NCBI RefSeq assembly: GCF_001486505.1
Contig: NZ_LN909066.1
Location: 1 to 64,000, forward strand
DNA from: Paenibacillus rubinfantis
GTDB lineage: Bacteria; Bacillota; Bacilli; Paenibacillales; Paenibacillaceae
Length of the DNA stretch: 64,000 nt
Direction of reading: 5' to 3'
How positions within the stretch are numbered: position 1 is the first letter of the stretch; the number at the start of each line of letters is the position of its first letter. Below the pieces are notes generated by a model. The model searched no databases and was not told where the DNA came from. It saw only the letters and a program-made list of their open reading frames with translations. This document shows, in pieces, positions 50,087 to 59,233 of the stretch. Made by a program: the position numbers and the translations under genes.

Positions 50087-51364
50087 TGGTGTATCTATAG
50101 ACGATGTATCGTTTATGTGAGCCTTGTGCTTGGAATATCGGGTTTGTTTCACCAACTGGACCCCAAGATAACACGCCAAGAACATCCCCATAAATCCTGC
50201 GGAATATCGGTACATCACGGCGTAGTCGGTTCGGGAAGCGATAGCCCCCAGTAGAACGGCGCCAACAGCGACGCCAAAATCCATGGAATTATAAAACATG
50301 CTGTTGGCAGCCCCGTATTGCTCGGGCTTGGAAATGCGCAGCATCCAGGCTTGAAGAGTCGGCTGGATCGCCCCGAAACCAAGCCCGTATAACAACGCCG
50401 ATAGGACGAGAAGCGGCAGCGTTGTCGTAAACGACAGAACCATCATGCTCGCAATGACAAGAAGTGCAGCTGGAATCAACACAGCGGCATGACCTTTGGT
50501 GTCGAAGATTCGTCCCGAAACCGGACGGATCAAAACGATTGTCACCGCGTTAAATAGGAAAAACAATCCCACCTGCTCCAAATGAACAAACTCGCCAAAC
50601 AATGCAATGAAGCTCAAGAGACCGCTGTAGGTAATCGCGAGGATCATATTTAACAAGGCTGGAAATACGAGTCCACGATTAAAAGCCGGGCGTTGCTTCG
50701 CTTTAGATCTCCCCTCCCCTTGAAGCTGTTGCGAGGAGTGATGGGTTTTTTCGGTTGGCTTAGCCGGACGGATCGGCGGAAGTGCCCGGGTCAGCAGCAG
50801 TAATGGAAACATCATCAGGACGGCGGTCATCCCGATCAGCGTAAGCGGGGTAAACCCATACTCCCGCATGACGTTCAAGCCGATCATCGGTCCGATCGAC
50901 ATCGCCAGGCTGCTGGATAACCCGAAGTATCCGATTCCCTCACCCATACGCCGAATTGGTATGATACGCGAGGCAAACGTGGGCAGAAGCGTGCTGCCAA
51001 TGCCAAATCCGATCCCGTAGACGGCTCGAACCAACAGCAAGGCCTCGACTGATCCCGCCACGCTGTTTAGCACCGTCGCCGTGGCGGCGATGACTAATCC
51101 GACGAGCAACAGTACGTTCGGCGACATTTTCCGCAGCAGCCCCGCCGCCAGGAAACGAGTAAGGATTGCCGCTCCGGCAAACACGCTGGTCACCAAACTG
51201 ACCTGCAGATCGCTGGCCGCGAACTCGTTTTTGACATACGACGAAAACGTAGACAGCAGCATATGCAAATTTAAAAACAACAAAAAAGCAGAGATCGTTA
51301 ATGATATAAACGATCTCGTCCAAAGCCGTTCCGATTCAGATTGTTGATTTGAGGATAATGCCAT
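50075..51364 (-). CDS. MFS transporter
   Basis: A 429-residue major facilitator with twelve predicted helices and a hydrophilic middle loop (about 203-232, Lys/Gln/Ser-rich). It resembles the Bacillus drug-efflux MFS proteins of the YwoG/YfkF kind. It follows the MarR gene by 30 bp, so it is probably the target of that repressor and exports a toxic compound. AAGGAG lies 11 bp before ATG. Confidence 0.88.
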   Translation of the reverse strand: MALSSNQQSESERLWTRSFISLTISAFLLFLNLHMLLSTFSSYVKNEFAASDLQVSLVTSVFAGAAILTRFLAAGLLRKMSPNVLLLVGLVIAATATVLNSVAGSVEALLLVRAVYGIGFGIGSTLLPTFASRIIPIRRMGEGIGYFGLSSSLAMSIGPMIGLNVMREYGFTPLTLIGMTAVLMMFPLLLLTRALPPIRPAKPTEKTHHSSQQLQGEGRSKAKQRPAFNRGLVFPALLNMILAITYSGLLSFIALFGEFVHLEQVGLFFLFNAVTIVLIRPVSGRIFDTKGHAAVLIPAALLVIASMMVLSFTTTLPLLVLSALLYGLGFGAIQPTLQAWMLRISKPEQYGAANSMFYNSMDFGVAVGAVLLGAIASRTDYAVMYRYSAGFMGMFLACYLGVQLVKQTRYSKHKAHINDTSSIDTPSSS

Positions 51365-51394
51365 GTAGGTGTCTTCTCTCCTTTTCCATCTCTC

Positions 51395-51862
51395 TTATTT
51401 CTCTATTTCGCCTGTGACGATCTGGGGGTCGCTGAGATGGACATTGATCCGTTGAAGCAGCTCCATCAGCAGATCATATTCCTCTCCGCTCATGATCCGC
51501 TTGACCTCGTTGGTCACGCCTTGTTCAATTGGCGTAGTATCGCGAATGATCTCCTTCCCCCGCTCCGTGCAGTAAACTACAAAGGATCTGCGGTCCTGCT
51601 TCCCCGGCTGCTTATAGATCAGCCCCTTGCTCTCCAATAGGTCGATGATCCGGGTGACCGTCGGCTTGTCCTTTCCGGTGCGATCCGCGATCTCCTTCTG
51701 GATCAGCCCGTTCGCCCGATCGATTTGATTCAGCACGGACCACTGCTCCGGCGTGATCTCATATCCTTTTAGCCGGTGCTGGAGCAAGGCAGCGATTTTT
51801 CGGTAAGCGACGCCCATGATAAAGCCGACCGCCAGCTCGTTTCGCGAATGGTTCGTCGTCAT
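51395..51862 (-). CDS. MarR-family repressor
   Basis: A 155-residue winged-helix repressor (ITPEQWSVLNQI, GLIQKEIADRTGKDKPTVTR recognition helix, DRRSFVVYCTERG wing). I start at ATG ACG with AGGAGGG 9 bp upstream; an out-of-frame ATG lies between them. It forms an operon with the MFS gene, and its promoter carries a perfect palindrome. Confidence 0.92.
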   Translation of the reverse strand: MTTNHSRNELAVGFIMGVAYRKIAALLQHRLKGYEITPEQWSVLNQIDRANGLIQKEIADRTGKDKPTVTRIIDLLESKGLIYKQPGKQDRRSFVVYCTERGKEIIRDTTPIEQGVTNEVKRIMSGEEYDLLMELLQRINVHLSDPQIVTGEIEK

Positions 51863-51884
51863 GCCATTTCGCCCTCCTAAATAG

Positions 51885-51924
51885 TTGTCATGACAATTAT
51901 ATGAGATCAAACGTATTGCGTCAA
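51885..51924 (-). promoter_or_regulatory. Promoter and MarR operator
   Basis: Minus strand -35 TTGACG (51919-51924), 17-bp spacer, -10 TATAAT (51896-51901). The perfect 12-bp palindrome TTGTCATGACAA (51885-51896) begins at the last base of the -10 and covers the start site. It is the best candidate operator for the adjacent MarR protein. Confidence 0.8.
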
Positions 51925-52026
51925 ACCCGCCGTTGTCTATTTTCCGGTTCATTAGGTGATCATCTTCTCCCTTTTTATCACGGTGGAATACACTACCCTA
52001 TACGAATGCGAAGGGGATATCCACTT

Positions 52027-52797
52027 ATGAAATCTGCACGCCACCCGCGTCATGTCACCAACAAATGGAAGAAAAACGCTGCCTTGATGCAAAGCAGCGA
52101 GCTACGGGCGTACCTCCCCGAAACGCGCCGATTCAGTAAAGAGCAGCTGCTGAACATGCTGATGAAACATAAAATGGTCTACGTCAAACCCGTTAACGGC
52201 ACCTGGGGAAAGGGAGTCATGCGGGTAGACTTCAAGCCGAACCAGCGGCAGGGAGCTTACCAATTTCAAATTGAAAAAACCGTTCGTTCCTTTGGATCGA
52301 TTGACGAGTTGTATACTTCGATCCGCAAGCACAAGCTGCGGGGCAAATACCTCATCCAGCAGGGGATCGACCTGCTTCGATATGATCAACGCCGATTTGA
52401 TCTGCGCGTTATGGTGCAGCGCACCCCTCAGAAGGTCTGGAAAACGACCGGCATCATTGGAAGACTGGGGCACCCGAAGAAGATCGTGACAAACTACCAC
52501 AGCGACGGCAAGCTGGTCGCGGCAGAGAAGCTGCTCTCCCCGTATCTGAAAGCTCCGCGGCTCAAATCTTATATGAATATGCTGCAAAACTTCGGCGAGG
52601 ATATTGCGAATCATTTGAAAGTTAGTTTTCCCGGATTGCGCGAAATCGGGGTCGACGTCGCGCTCGACCAAAAGCTGCGGCCATGGATTCTAGAGGTCAA
52701 CACATCCCCGGATCCCTACATCTTCCGCCGATTGAAGGACAAGAGCATTTTCCGTACGATCATGAAATACGCTCGGGCATACGGCAAATATAAATAA
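52027..52797 (+). CDS. YheC/YheD-type ATP-grasp protein
   Basis: A 256-residue member of the YheC/D endospore coat-associated family, with an ATP-grasp fold (VYVKPVNGTWGKGVMRV; GLREIGVDVALDQKLRPWILEVNTSP with the metal-binding E and N). It may join an amino acid or similar unit to a spore component; the reaction is unknown. It is shorter than YheC or YheD. The start is ATG with AAGGGGA 9 bp upstream. Confidence 0.87.
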   Translation: MKSARHPRHVTNKWKKNAALMQSSELRAYLPETRRFSKEQLLNMLMKHKMVYVKPVNGTWGKGVMRVDFKPNQRQGAYQFQIEKTVRSFGSIDELYTSIRKHKLRGKYLIQQGIDLLRYDQRRFDLRVMVQRTPQKVWKTTGIIGRLGHPKKIVTNYHSDGKLVAAEKLLSPYLKAPRLKSYMNMLQNFGEDIANHLKVSFPGLREIGVDVALDQKLRPWILEVNTSPDPYIFRRLKDKSIFRTIMKYARAYGKYK

Positions 52798-52810
52798 TGA
52801 CAGTGAAATG

Positions 52811-52857
52811 AAAACCGGACGAAATCGCTGCCATTCTGGCGCCTTCCATCCGGTTTT
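52811..52857. terminator. Bidirectional terminator between ATP-grasp and glycosyltransferase genes
   Basis: AAAACCGGA pairs with TCCGGTTTT across a structured loop, between convergent genes. Confidence 0.75.
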
Positions 52858-52864
52858 TGTATGT

Positions 52865-53941
52865 TCAAGCCCCAAAGTGCCGATACATTCCCAGCAGCTT
52901 GCTTGCAGTTTGCTTCCAACTAAACCGCTCTACGACATCCTTCCGCGCTTGCTTGGACATCCTTGCGGCCAAATCGCGATCCCGCGCCAGCTTTAAAATC
53001 CATTTGGCGTGCTCTTCCGGTCGGGTATACGCACCTACCAAATAACCGTTGCTTCCATGCTTGACAATCTCCCCAATCCCGCCGATATCCGAGGCAACGA
53101 CAGGGAGTCCGGAAGCCATTGCCTCCACATTCACAAGTCCAAACGCTTCATGCTCCTGGGAAGGGCATGCAAACAGGTCGGCTGTGCGGTACTTGCGGTG
53201 AATCGCATGATGGGGGACTTTTCCGGCGAACTTCACCGGAACGCCTTTGGCTCGCGCCAAACGTTTCAACTCGTTCATATAGCCGGGTCGGCCGCGGCCA
53301 ATCACCGTTAAATCGATGGCCCCATATTCCTTCCGGGCGAGGCCAACCGCCCGGATCAGCACCGGAACGCCCTTTCGCGGGATCACCCGACCGGCGAATA
53401 ACACGCGGAACCGGCCGCCCGAACGAGGGTCTCTCCCCTCCGGTCTAAACCGGCCGGTGTCGACGCCGAGATGCACCTTGCGAAGCTTGCTTGCATGACG
53501 AGGGAACCTTGCGGCTAAGCTCGATTTGAGCGACTCGCTGTTCGCGATGATCAAATCCGCTTTGCCAAGACTTTCGTTCACCCGCGCCGTCGGTTTAACG
53601 AACGTCAGCGAATGCAGAAACAGCGTTACCGGCGTATGCGGAAAAGCGGCCTTAATTTTGGCCATGTAATGCGGGCGATTATCCACTTGGATCAAATCAT
53701 ACCGATGTCCCCGAACGTAGCTCAACACGGATGAGATATATCGGCTGGGACTGCCGGTCTTCACGCGAACGATCGTTAATCCACCCATACGGCTAACATG
53801 CGGCAGTCCTCGGCCTGTTCGGCTGATCAGCGTCACCGAGTGATTCACCGCCAGCTGTTTGGCAATGGCCAGCATGCTAATTTCGACCGAGCCGCTGCCG
53901 GGAACCGGAATCTGCTCGGGCGCCACCATCAATAGTTTCAT
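52865..53941 (-). CDS. Glycosyltransferase family 4
   Basis: A 358-residue GT-B glycosyltransferase. The C-terminal GT1 domain has FRVLFAGRVIPRKGVPVLI and the donor-binding motif EAFGLVNVEAMASGLPVVA. The N-terminus (MKLLMVAPEQIPVPGSGSVE) resembles spore-coat CotSA-type enzymes. Because a spore ATP-grasp gene is next to it, a role in coat or cell-surface glycan is possible. AAGGAGG precedes ATG. Confidence 0.87.
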   Translation of the reverse strand: MKLLMVAPEQIPVPGSGSVEISMLAIAKQLAVNHSVTLISRTGRGLPHVSRMGGLTIVRVKTGSPSRYISSVLSYVRGHRYDLIQVDNRPHYMAKIKAAFPHTPVTLFLHSLTFVKPTARVNESLGKADLIIANSESLKSSLAARFPRHASKLRKVHLGVDTGRFRPEGRDPRSGGRFRVLFAGRVIPRKGVPVLIRAVGLARKEYGAIDLTVIGRGRPGYMNELKRLARAKGVPVKFAGKVPHHAIHRKYRTADLFACPSQEHEAFGLVNVEAMASGLPVVASDIGGIGEIVKHGSNGYLVGAYTRPEEHAKWILKLARDRDLAARMSKQARKDVVERFSWKQTASKLLGMYRHFGA

Positions 53942-54024
53942 GAGGCTCCTCCTTGCCCTATGGCTTACGTCTATTTACCATATGCGCAAAGCGAGCCTCC
54001 TGCACGGGGCAACCACCCAAGCTG

Positions 54025-54441
54025 TCAGGTGACGCGAAACGTTCCTGTGCCGAAAGCGCAGATTTCGCCTTGATCCATCCGGGCATACGCCATCGTCGTC
54101 ACCGATTTGCGCGAGACATGAACCATCTCAGCGGTTACTGTAATACGTCCGCTTTCGGCTTTGGCCACATAATTCAGGTTCAAATTTGTCGTGACGACGC
54201 TTGCCTCCGGTTTGGCGATCATCGCCAGCAGTCCCATAGCCGAATCGATCAGCGTCGCATGGACGCCTCCATGGACAATGCCGATCAAATTCAGGTGATG
54301 CGGACGGATATCCAGGGTCATCACGACCCTGTGCTCATTCGCCTCCTCCACTTGGCAGCCCAGGTAATCGACAAACGAACCAACCGCGGCTTGATTCCAT
54401 AGCTCCAAGCGCTGCATCAACTCTTCTGAATCCGCTTTCAT
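54025..54441 (-). CDS. PaaI-family thioesterase
   Basis: A 138-residue hotdog-fold acyl-CoA thioesterase. The helix motif IGIVHGGVHATLIDSAMG with its His-Gly-Gly and Asp is typical of PaaI/YdiI enzymes, which release CoA from acyl or aryl thioesters. I start at ATG (MKADSEE) with GGGAGGT 9 bp upstream. It ends the fad operon, 66 bp after the acyl-CoA ligase, and may recycle CoA from dead-end intermediates. Confidence 0.87.
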   Translation of the reverse strand: MKADSEELMQRLELWNQAAVGSFVDYLGCQVEEANEHRVVMTLDIRPHHLNLIGIVHGGVHATLIDSAMGLLAMIAKPEASVVTTNLNLNYVAKAESGRITVTAEMVHVSRKSVTTMAYARMDQGEICAFGTGTFRVT

Positions 54442-54506
54442 AATTGAGTGACCTCCCGTTCTAATCGACGTGTTATTTCGTCTTCGGCGGACTTCAAAAC
54501 GTCCGA

Positions 54507-56195
54507 TCATTTGGCTTGCGGCGGTTTCTGACGTTCCTCCTCCTCTTCGACAAGCTTCCGGCGCAGCACCTTCCCGGCCAACGTCTTCGGTAGACTGTCG
54601 CGGAACTCATAAACCTTCGGCACCTTGTAGGCAGCCAATTTCTCTTTGCACCAACGCTTGATTCCCTCGGCGTCCGGAGAGGCACCTTCCTTCAACACAA
54701 TGTACGCCTTGACGGTCTCGCCGCGGTACGGATCGAATATCCCCGCCACGATCGCCTCCTCCACGTCCGGATGCTCAAACAGCACCTCTTCGACTTCGCG
54801 GGGATATATGTTATACCCGCCGGCAATGATCAGATCCTTGCGACGATCCAGGATATAGAAGAATCCGTCTTCATCCATCCGTCCCAAGTCGCCGGTCAGC
54901 AGCCAGCCTTCGCGCAGCGTCTTGTAGGTCTCCTCCGGACGATTCCAATATCCCCGCATCACCTGCGGGCCGCGTACGGCAAGCTCGCCGATTTCACCAA
55001 CCGGAACCTCTTCCAGCGTATCCGGCTGAACGATCATCGCATCGGTATCTGGAAAAGGAATGCCGATCGAGCCGCTTTTCCGCGTCCCCCAAATGTTATT
55101 TGCGTGGGTGACAGGCGAAGCTTCGGTCAAGCCGTAGCCTTCGATCAGCCTTCCCCCGGTCAGCTCCTCGAAACGGCTCTGAACCTCCAGCGGCAGCGGA
55201 GCCGCACCGCTTACGCACACATTAATCGAGGATAAGTCGTACCCTGCAATATCCTTATGATTAATGATAGCCACATACATCGTGGGTGCGCCGGGGAACA
55301 CCGTCGGCTTCTTGTGATGGATCGCCTGCAGGACCTGATGGATGTCAAAACGCGGCAGCAGCAGCAAGGTTCCGCCTAAGGAGACCGATTTATTTAACAA
55401 CACCGTCATTCCGAACACATGAAAGAAGGGAAGAGCGGCTAAATATTTCTCATTCCCTATACGGGAGCGGTAAAACCATAGCTGATTCTGAATCGTATTG
55501 GCTACCAGGTTCATGTGCGTTAGCATAACGCCTTTCGCAAACCCCGTTGTTCCGCCGGTATACTGCAGCAGGGCCAAATCCTGTTCAGGGTTTACTTCAA
55601 CGCGGCAGGGTTCCGGACTTCCTCCGGTGAGAAAGGACGGGAAGGCGAGCAGTTGGTCCGTATAGTTTAAATGGACGGCCATCCCCTCTTTCTTGGCTTT
55701 AATCGGATATAGCAGATTCTTGGGAAAAGGCAAATAATCCTTGATCGAGGTTGCGATGATAAATTCCATGGGGCGCAGCTTTGTCGCCGTCCGCACGCGT
55801 TCAACCAGCGGATCCAGTGTAACCATAACCCGCGCACCGGCATCATTCAGCTGATGCTCCAGTTCTCTCGGCATATACAGCGGGTTGGTCATCACCACAA
55901 TGCCGCCCATCATCAAGGTGCCGTAATAAGCGATCACCGCCTGCGGGCAGTTCGGCAGCATAATGGCTACCCGGTCTCCCTTGCGAATGCCCAGCTTCTG
56001 CAGGGCATTCGCAAACCGGTACGTCTGTTCCAGCAAAACGCGATACGTCATTTTCTTTCCCATGAATTCCAGAGCCGTGACTTCGGGATACCGGGCAGCG
56101 GAAAGTTCCAGGAAATGAGCGAGATTCTGCTTTGGATACTCATAGGTGGGCGGTACTTCAGCGGGATAAAACTTCAGCCAAGGTTTCCTTGTCAT
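54507..56195 (-). CDS. Long-chain fatty-acid-CoA ligase
   Basis: A 562-residue ANL ligase (LcfA/FadD-like) that activates fatty acids with ATP and CoA. Motifs: YTGGTTGFAKGVMLTH (P-loop), GYGLTEASPV, TGDLGRMDEDGF and the catalytic lysine in KTLAGKVLRRKL. The chosen ATG (MTRKPWLKFYP) follows GGGAGG; the frame is open 62 codons further but without a site and overlapping fadE. It directly supplies the beta-oxidation enzymes encoded upstream. Confidence 0.92.
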   Translation of the reverse strand: MTRKPWLKFYPAEVPPTYEYPKQNLAHFLELSAARYPEVTALEFMGKKMTYRVLLEQTYRFANALQKLGIRKGDRVAIMLPNCPQAVIAYYGTLMMGGIVVMTNPLYMPRELEHQLNDAGARVMVTLDPLVERVRTATKLRPMEFIIATSIKDYLPFPKNLLYPIKAKKEGMAVHLNYTDQLLAFPSFLTGGSPEPCRVEVNPEQDLALLQYTGGTTGFAKGVMLTHMNLVANTIQNQLWFYRSRIGNEKYLAALPFFHVFGMTVLLNKSVSLGGTLLLLPRFDIHQVLQAIHHKKPTVFPGAPTMYVAIINHKDIAGYDLSSINVCVSGAAPLPLEVQSRFEELTGGRLIEGYGLTEASPVTHANNIWGTRKSGSIGIPFPDTDAMIVQPDTLEEVPVGEIGELAVRGPQVMRGYWNRPEETYKTLREGWLLTGDLGRMDEDGFFYILDRRKDLIIAGGYNIYPREVEEVLFEHPDVEEAIVAGIFDPYRGETVKAYIVLKEGASPDAEGIKRWCKEKLAAYKVPKVYEFRDSLPKTLAGKVLRRKLVEEEEERQKPPQAK

Positions 56196-56221
56196 ACGCC
56201 TGCCTCCCAACCTCGCAAATT

Positions 56222-58006
56222 TTACAAAACGTATCTCTCCGCCTGGATCACTTGGGCGGCGATTTGCCGTTTTAATGACAGCGTATTCACGGCCGAGCGC
56301 TTTGTCAATTTCTTGAGAATGGACAGCTGAGTCCGCAGCACATCCCCTTGCTCCATGTAGCTGAATACCTCTTTGGCCCAAGCTTCGATCTTACCGAACT
56401 CTTCGTGGATGAACGCACTTGTCATCGCAATCGGCAGCGCCGCTTTGTCTTCACCGGCACGCGCAATCCGCTTCTGCGTTCGAAGCAGCGCGCTCTCCAT
56501 GGCATAAATGGCGATCATCATATCCGCCAAATGGCTCAACACCTCTTGCTCGCGTTCCAGCTTCAACTGATATTTCTGTACGGCCTGAGCACCGGCCATC
56601 AGGAAGATTTTTTTGGACATGGACAGCAGATGGGCTTCCTCCTCCAGCGTACCTTCGAACGTCCGGCTTGGCATCGGCTCCATCAGCTCCGCCTGCAGCT
56701 TCTGTGCGGCAGGAAGCAGCGGCAGTTCCCCTTTCATTGCACGTTTCACTAAGCTGCCGGGGATCAGAAGGCGGTTGATTTCGTTGGTCCCTTCAAAAAT
56801 CCGGTTGATTCGCGAGTCGCGATAAATCCGCTCGATTCGGTATTCCTGCGTAAATCCGTAACCGCCGTGAATCTGCACCCCTTCATCCGCAACGAAATCC
56901 AGCACCTCGGATCCAAACACTTTATTGATCGAGCATTCCAGCTGATATTCGGCGATCGCCTTGGCTGATTGATACCCCACATCGGCGCTGTTATGATCCA
57001 CGTCGGCCAACCCGACATCAAACAGACCGGCGGTGCGGTACACCATGCTTTCCAGCACAAACGTGCGCGTATTCATCTCCGCCAGCTTTTTGCCGATCAG
57101 CGGGAAGGACGAGATTTTTTGCCCGAATTGGGTGCGCTCGTTGGCGTATTTCGCGGCATACTCGATCGCGTCCTTGGAGGAGCCGAGGCATCCGGCGGCC
57201 AGCTTGAAACGTCCGATATTCAAGATATTAAAAGCGATCAAGTGCCCTTTGCCCACTTCCCACAGGAGATGGTCGACCGGCACCTTCACATCCTCCAGGA
57301 TCAACGGGCAAGTGGAGGAGCCTTTGATCCCCATCTTCTTCTCCTCCGGCCCGATGCTGACGCCCTCCATGCTGCGCTCAACGATAAACGTGCTGAAGTC
57401 CGTGCCGTTCACTTTGGCGTAAACGATAAACACGTCGGCGAACCCGGCGTTGGTAATAAACTGCTTGGTACCGTTCAAAATATAATGCGTGCCGTCCTCC
57501 GACAACACCGCGGTTGTTTTCGCCCCCAGCGCATCGGAGCCCGAGGAAGGCTCCGTCAGGCAATAAGCCGCGAGCAGCTCGCCCGTCGCCAGCTTCGGCA
57601 AATATTTCTGCTTCTGCGCTTCGGTCCCAAAATAGACGATCGGCAGCGTCCCGATCCCGACATGGGCCCCGGCGGAAAGCGCGAAGGAGGACGCTTTGGT
57701 CAACCGCTCGCTGATCAGCGTCGTGCTGACCTTATCCAAACCCATACCTCCGTAGGCTTCGGGTACATCCGCTCCAAGCAGCCCCACCTCACCTGCTTTG
57801 CGCAGTAAATCAGCGGTCAGCTCGTAACTCAGATGCTCAATCTCCTCGTCCTGCGGGAGAATTTCAGAGTTCACGAATTCCTCCGTCGTCTCTCCGATCA
57901 TCCGCTGCTCCTCGCTGAAATCCTCCGGCGTCACCATCCGGGTGTAATCGATGTCGGCGATGACAAAGCTGCCTCCGGCAATTTTCTCCATCGTCTCGTT
58001 GCTCAT
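56222..58006 (-). CDS. fadE: Acyl-CoA dehydrogenase
   Basis: A 594-residue FAD enzyme, the length of the Bacillus FadE/YusJ. The acyl-CoA dehydrogenase core covers about 35-420 (TEPSSGSDALGAKTTAV; YGFTQEYRIERIYRDSRINR, with the Arg-rich FAD/substrate region and IFEGTNEINR). An extra C-terminal helical domain follows, as in very-long-chain enzymes. It makes the first oxidation of beta-oxidation. ATG has GGAGAGG upstream, 17 bp after fadA. Confidence 0.94.
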   Translation of the reverse strand: MSNETMEKIAGGSFVIADIDYTRMVTPEDFSEEQRMIGETTEEFVNSEILPQDEEIEHLSYELTADLLRKAGEVGLLGADVPEAYGGMGLDKVSTTLISERLTKASSFALSAGAHVGIGTLPIVYFGTEAQKQKYLPKLATGELLAAYCLTEPSSGSDALGAKTTAVLSEDGTHYILNGTKQFITNAGFADVFIVYAKVNGTDFSTFIVERSMEGVSIGPEEKKMGIKGSSTCPLILEDVKVPVDHLLWEVGKGHLIAFNILNIGRFKLAAGCLGSSKDAIEYAAKYANERTQFGQKISSFPLIGKKLAEMNTRTFVLESMVYRTAGLFDVGLADVDHNSADVGYQSAKAIAEYQLECSINKVFGSEVLDFVADEGVQIHGGYGFTQEYRIERIYRDSRINRIFEGTNEINRLLIPGSLVKRAMKGELPLLPAAQKLQAELMEPMPSRTFEGTLEEEAHLLSMSKKIFLMAGAQAVQKYQLKLEREQEVLSHLADMMIAIYAMESALLRTQKRIARAGEDKAALPIAMTSAFIHEEFGKIEAWAKEVFSYMEQGDVLRTQLSILKKLTKRSAVNTLSLKRQIAAQVIQAERYVL

Positions 58007-58023
58007 GCGATCCTCTCCTTCAT

Positions 58024-59211
58024 TTAATTAATGGGATGAACTTCTAACACGCCGGCCGCCCCCATGCCGCCGCCGATGCACATCGACACCACTCCATATC
58101 CGCCGCCCCGGCGGCGCAGCTCGTGGATCAGCGAAATGGACAGCTTCGTGCCGGTGCAACCCAGCGGATGGCCTAACGCGATCGCGCCGCCGTTGACGTT
58201 GACTTTGTCCTCGTCCAGGCCCAGCTCACGGATAACGTGCAAACACTGTGAAGCAAACGCCTCGTTGATCTCAAACAGATCCACATCATCCAGTGTCAGG
58301 CCAGCGGCCGAGAGCGCCTTCGGAATCGCCTTCACCGGCCCCACGCCCATCAGCTCGGGCTCGACGCCGGCCACGGCGAAGGAGCGGAACGTGGCCAGCG
58401 GCTGAAGCCCCAGCGCCTCCGCCTTCTCCCGGCTCATGACGACGACGGCAGCCGCCCCGTCATTCATCGGAGAAGAGTTACCTGCGGTTACGGTACCGCC
58501 TTGCTTAAAGCTGGGTCTTAGCTTCGCTAGCGCCTCGTGGGTCGTGTCGCCGCGGACGCTTTCGTCGGTGTCAAAGACAAACCGCTTTACCTTGACTTTC
58601 CCGCGCTCATCGAGGCTGCGCTGCTCCGCTTCAAACGGCACGATCTCCTCTTTAAACTTGCCTTCGGCGATCGCCTGGGCTGCTTTGCGGTGGGATTCCA
58701 AGGCGAAGCGATCCTGGTCTTCGCGGGTCACCCCAAACCGCTCGGCGACACGTTCCGCCGTATGGCCCATCGCCATATACGCCTCCGGCATCTCGGCAAC
58801 GATCTGCGGATTCGGCGATACCTTAAAGCCGGTCATCGGCACGTGGCTCATGCTTTCCACGCCGCCGGCGATCAGCACGTCGGCCTGACCAAGCATGATC
58901 CGCTCCGCTGCAAAAGCGATCGACTGCAGTCCGGACGAGCAGAAGCGATTGATGGTAAGGGCTGGCACCGTCACCGGAAACCCGGCATATAACGCCATAA
59001 TGCGCGCGAAATTCAGCCCCTGCTCGCCTTCCGGCATCGCGCAGCCGATAATGATGTCCTCCACCTCCGCTTTGCTTAGCCCGGGGGTACGCTCCACCAC
59101 CGCATCCAACACGATTTTGCCCAAATCGTCGGCGCGCGTTTGGGTTAGGCTGCCCTTCTTGGCTCGGCCCACCGCCGTTCGGGCGGTTGATACGATTACA
59201 GCTTCTTTCAT
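58024..59211 (-). CDS. fadA: Acetyl-CoA acyltransferase (thiolase)
   Basis: A 395-residue thiolase. The nucleophile C91 is in NRFCSSGLQS; the C-terminal catalytic motifs are GGAIALGHPLGCTG (His) and CIGGGMGAAG (Cys). It cleaves 3-ketoacyl-CoA in the last beta-oxidation step. It lies 22 bp after fadN, with GGGGAG before ATG. Confidence 0.95.
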   Translation of the reverse strand: MKEAVIVSTARTAVGRAKKGSLTQTRADDLGKIVLDAVVERTPGLSKAEVEDIIIGCAMPEGEQGLNFARIMALYAGFPVTVPALTINRFCSSGLQSIAFAAERIMLGQADVLIAGGVESMSHVPMTGFKVSPNPQIVAEMPEAYMAMGHTAERVAERFGVTREDQDRFALESHRKAAQAIAEGKFKEEIVPFEAEQRSLDERGKVKVKRFVFDTDESVRGDTTHEALAKLRPSFKQGGTVTAGNSSPMNDGAAAVVVMSREKAEALGLQPLATFRSFAVAGVEPELMGVGPVKAIPKALSAAGLTLDDVDLFEINEAFASQCLHVIRELGLDEDKVNVNGGAIALGHPLGCTGTKLSISLIHELRRRGGGYGVVSMCIGGGMGAAGVLEVHPIN

Positions 59212-59233
59212 CGTAGACTCACTCTCCCCTCGA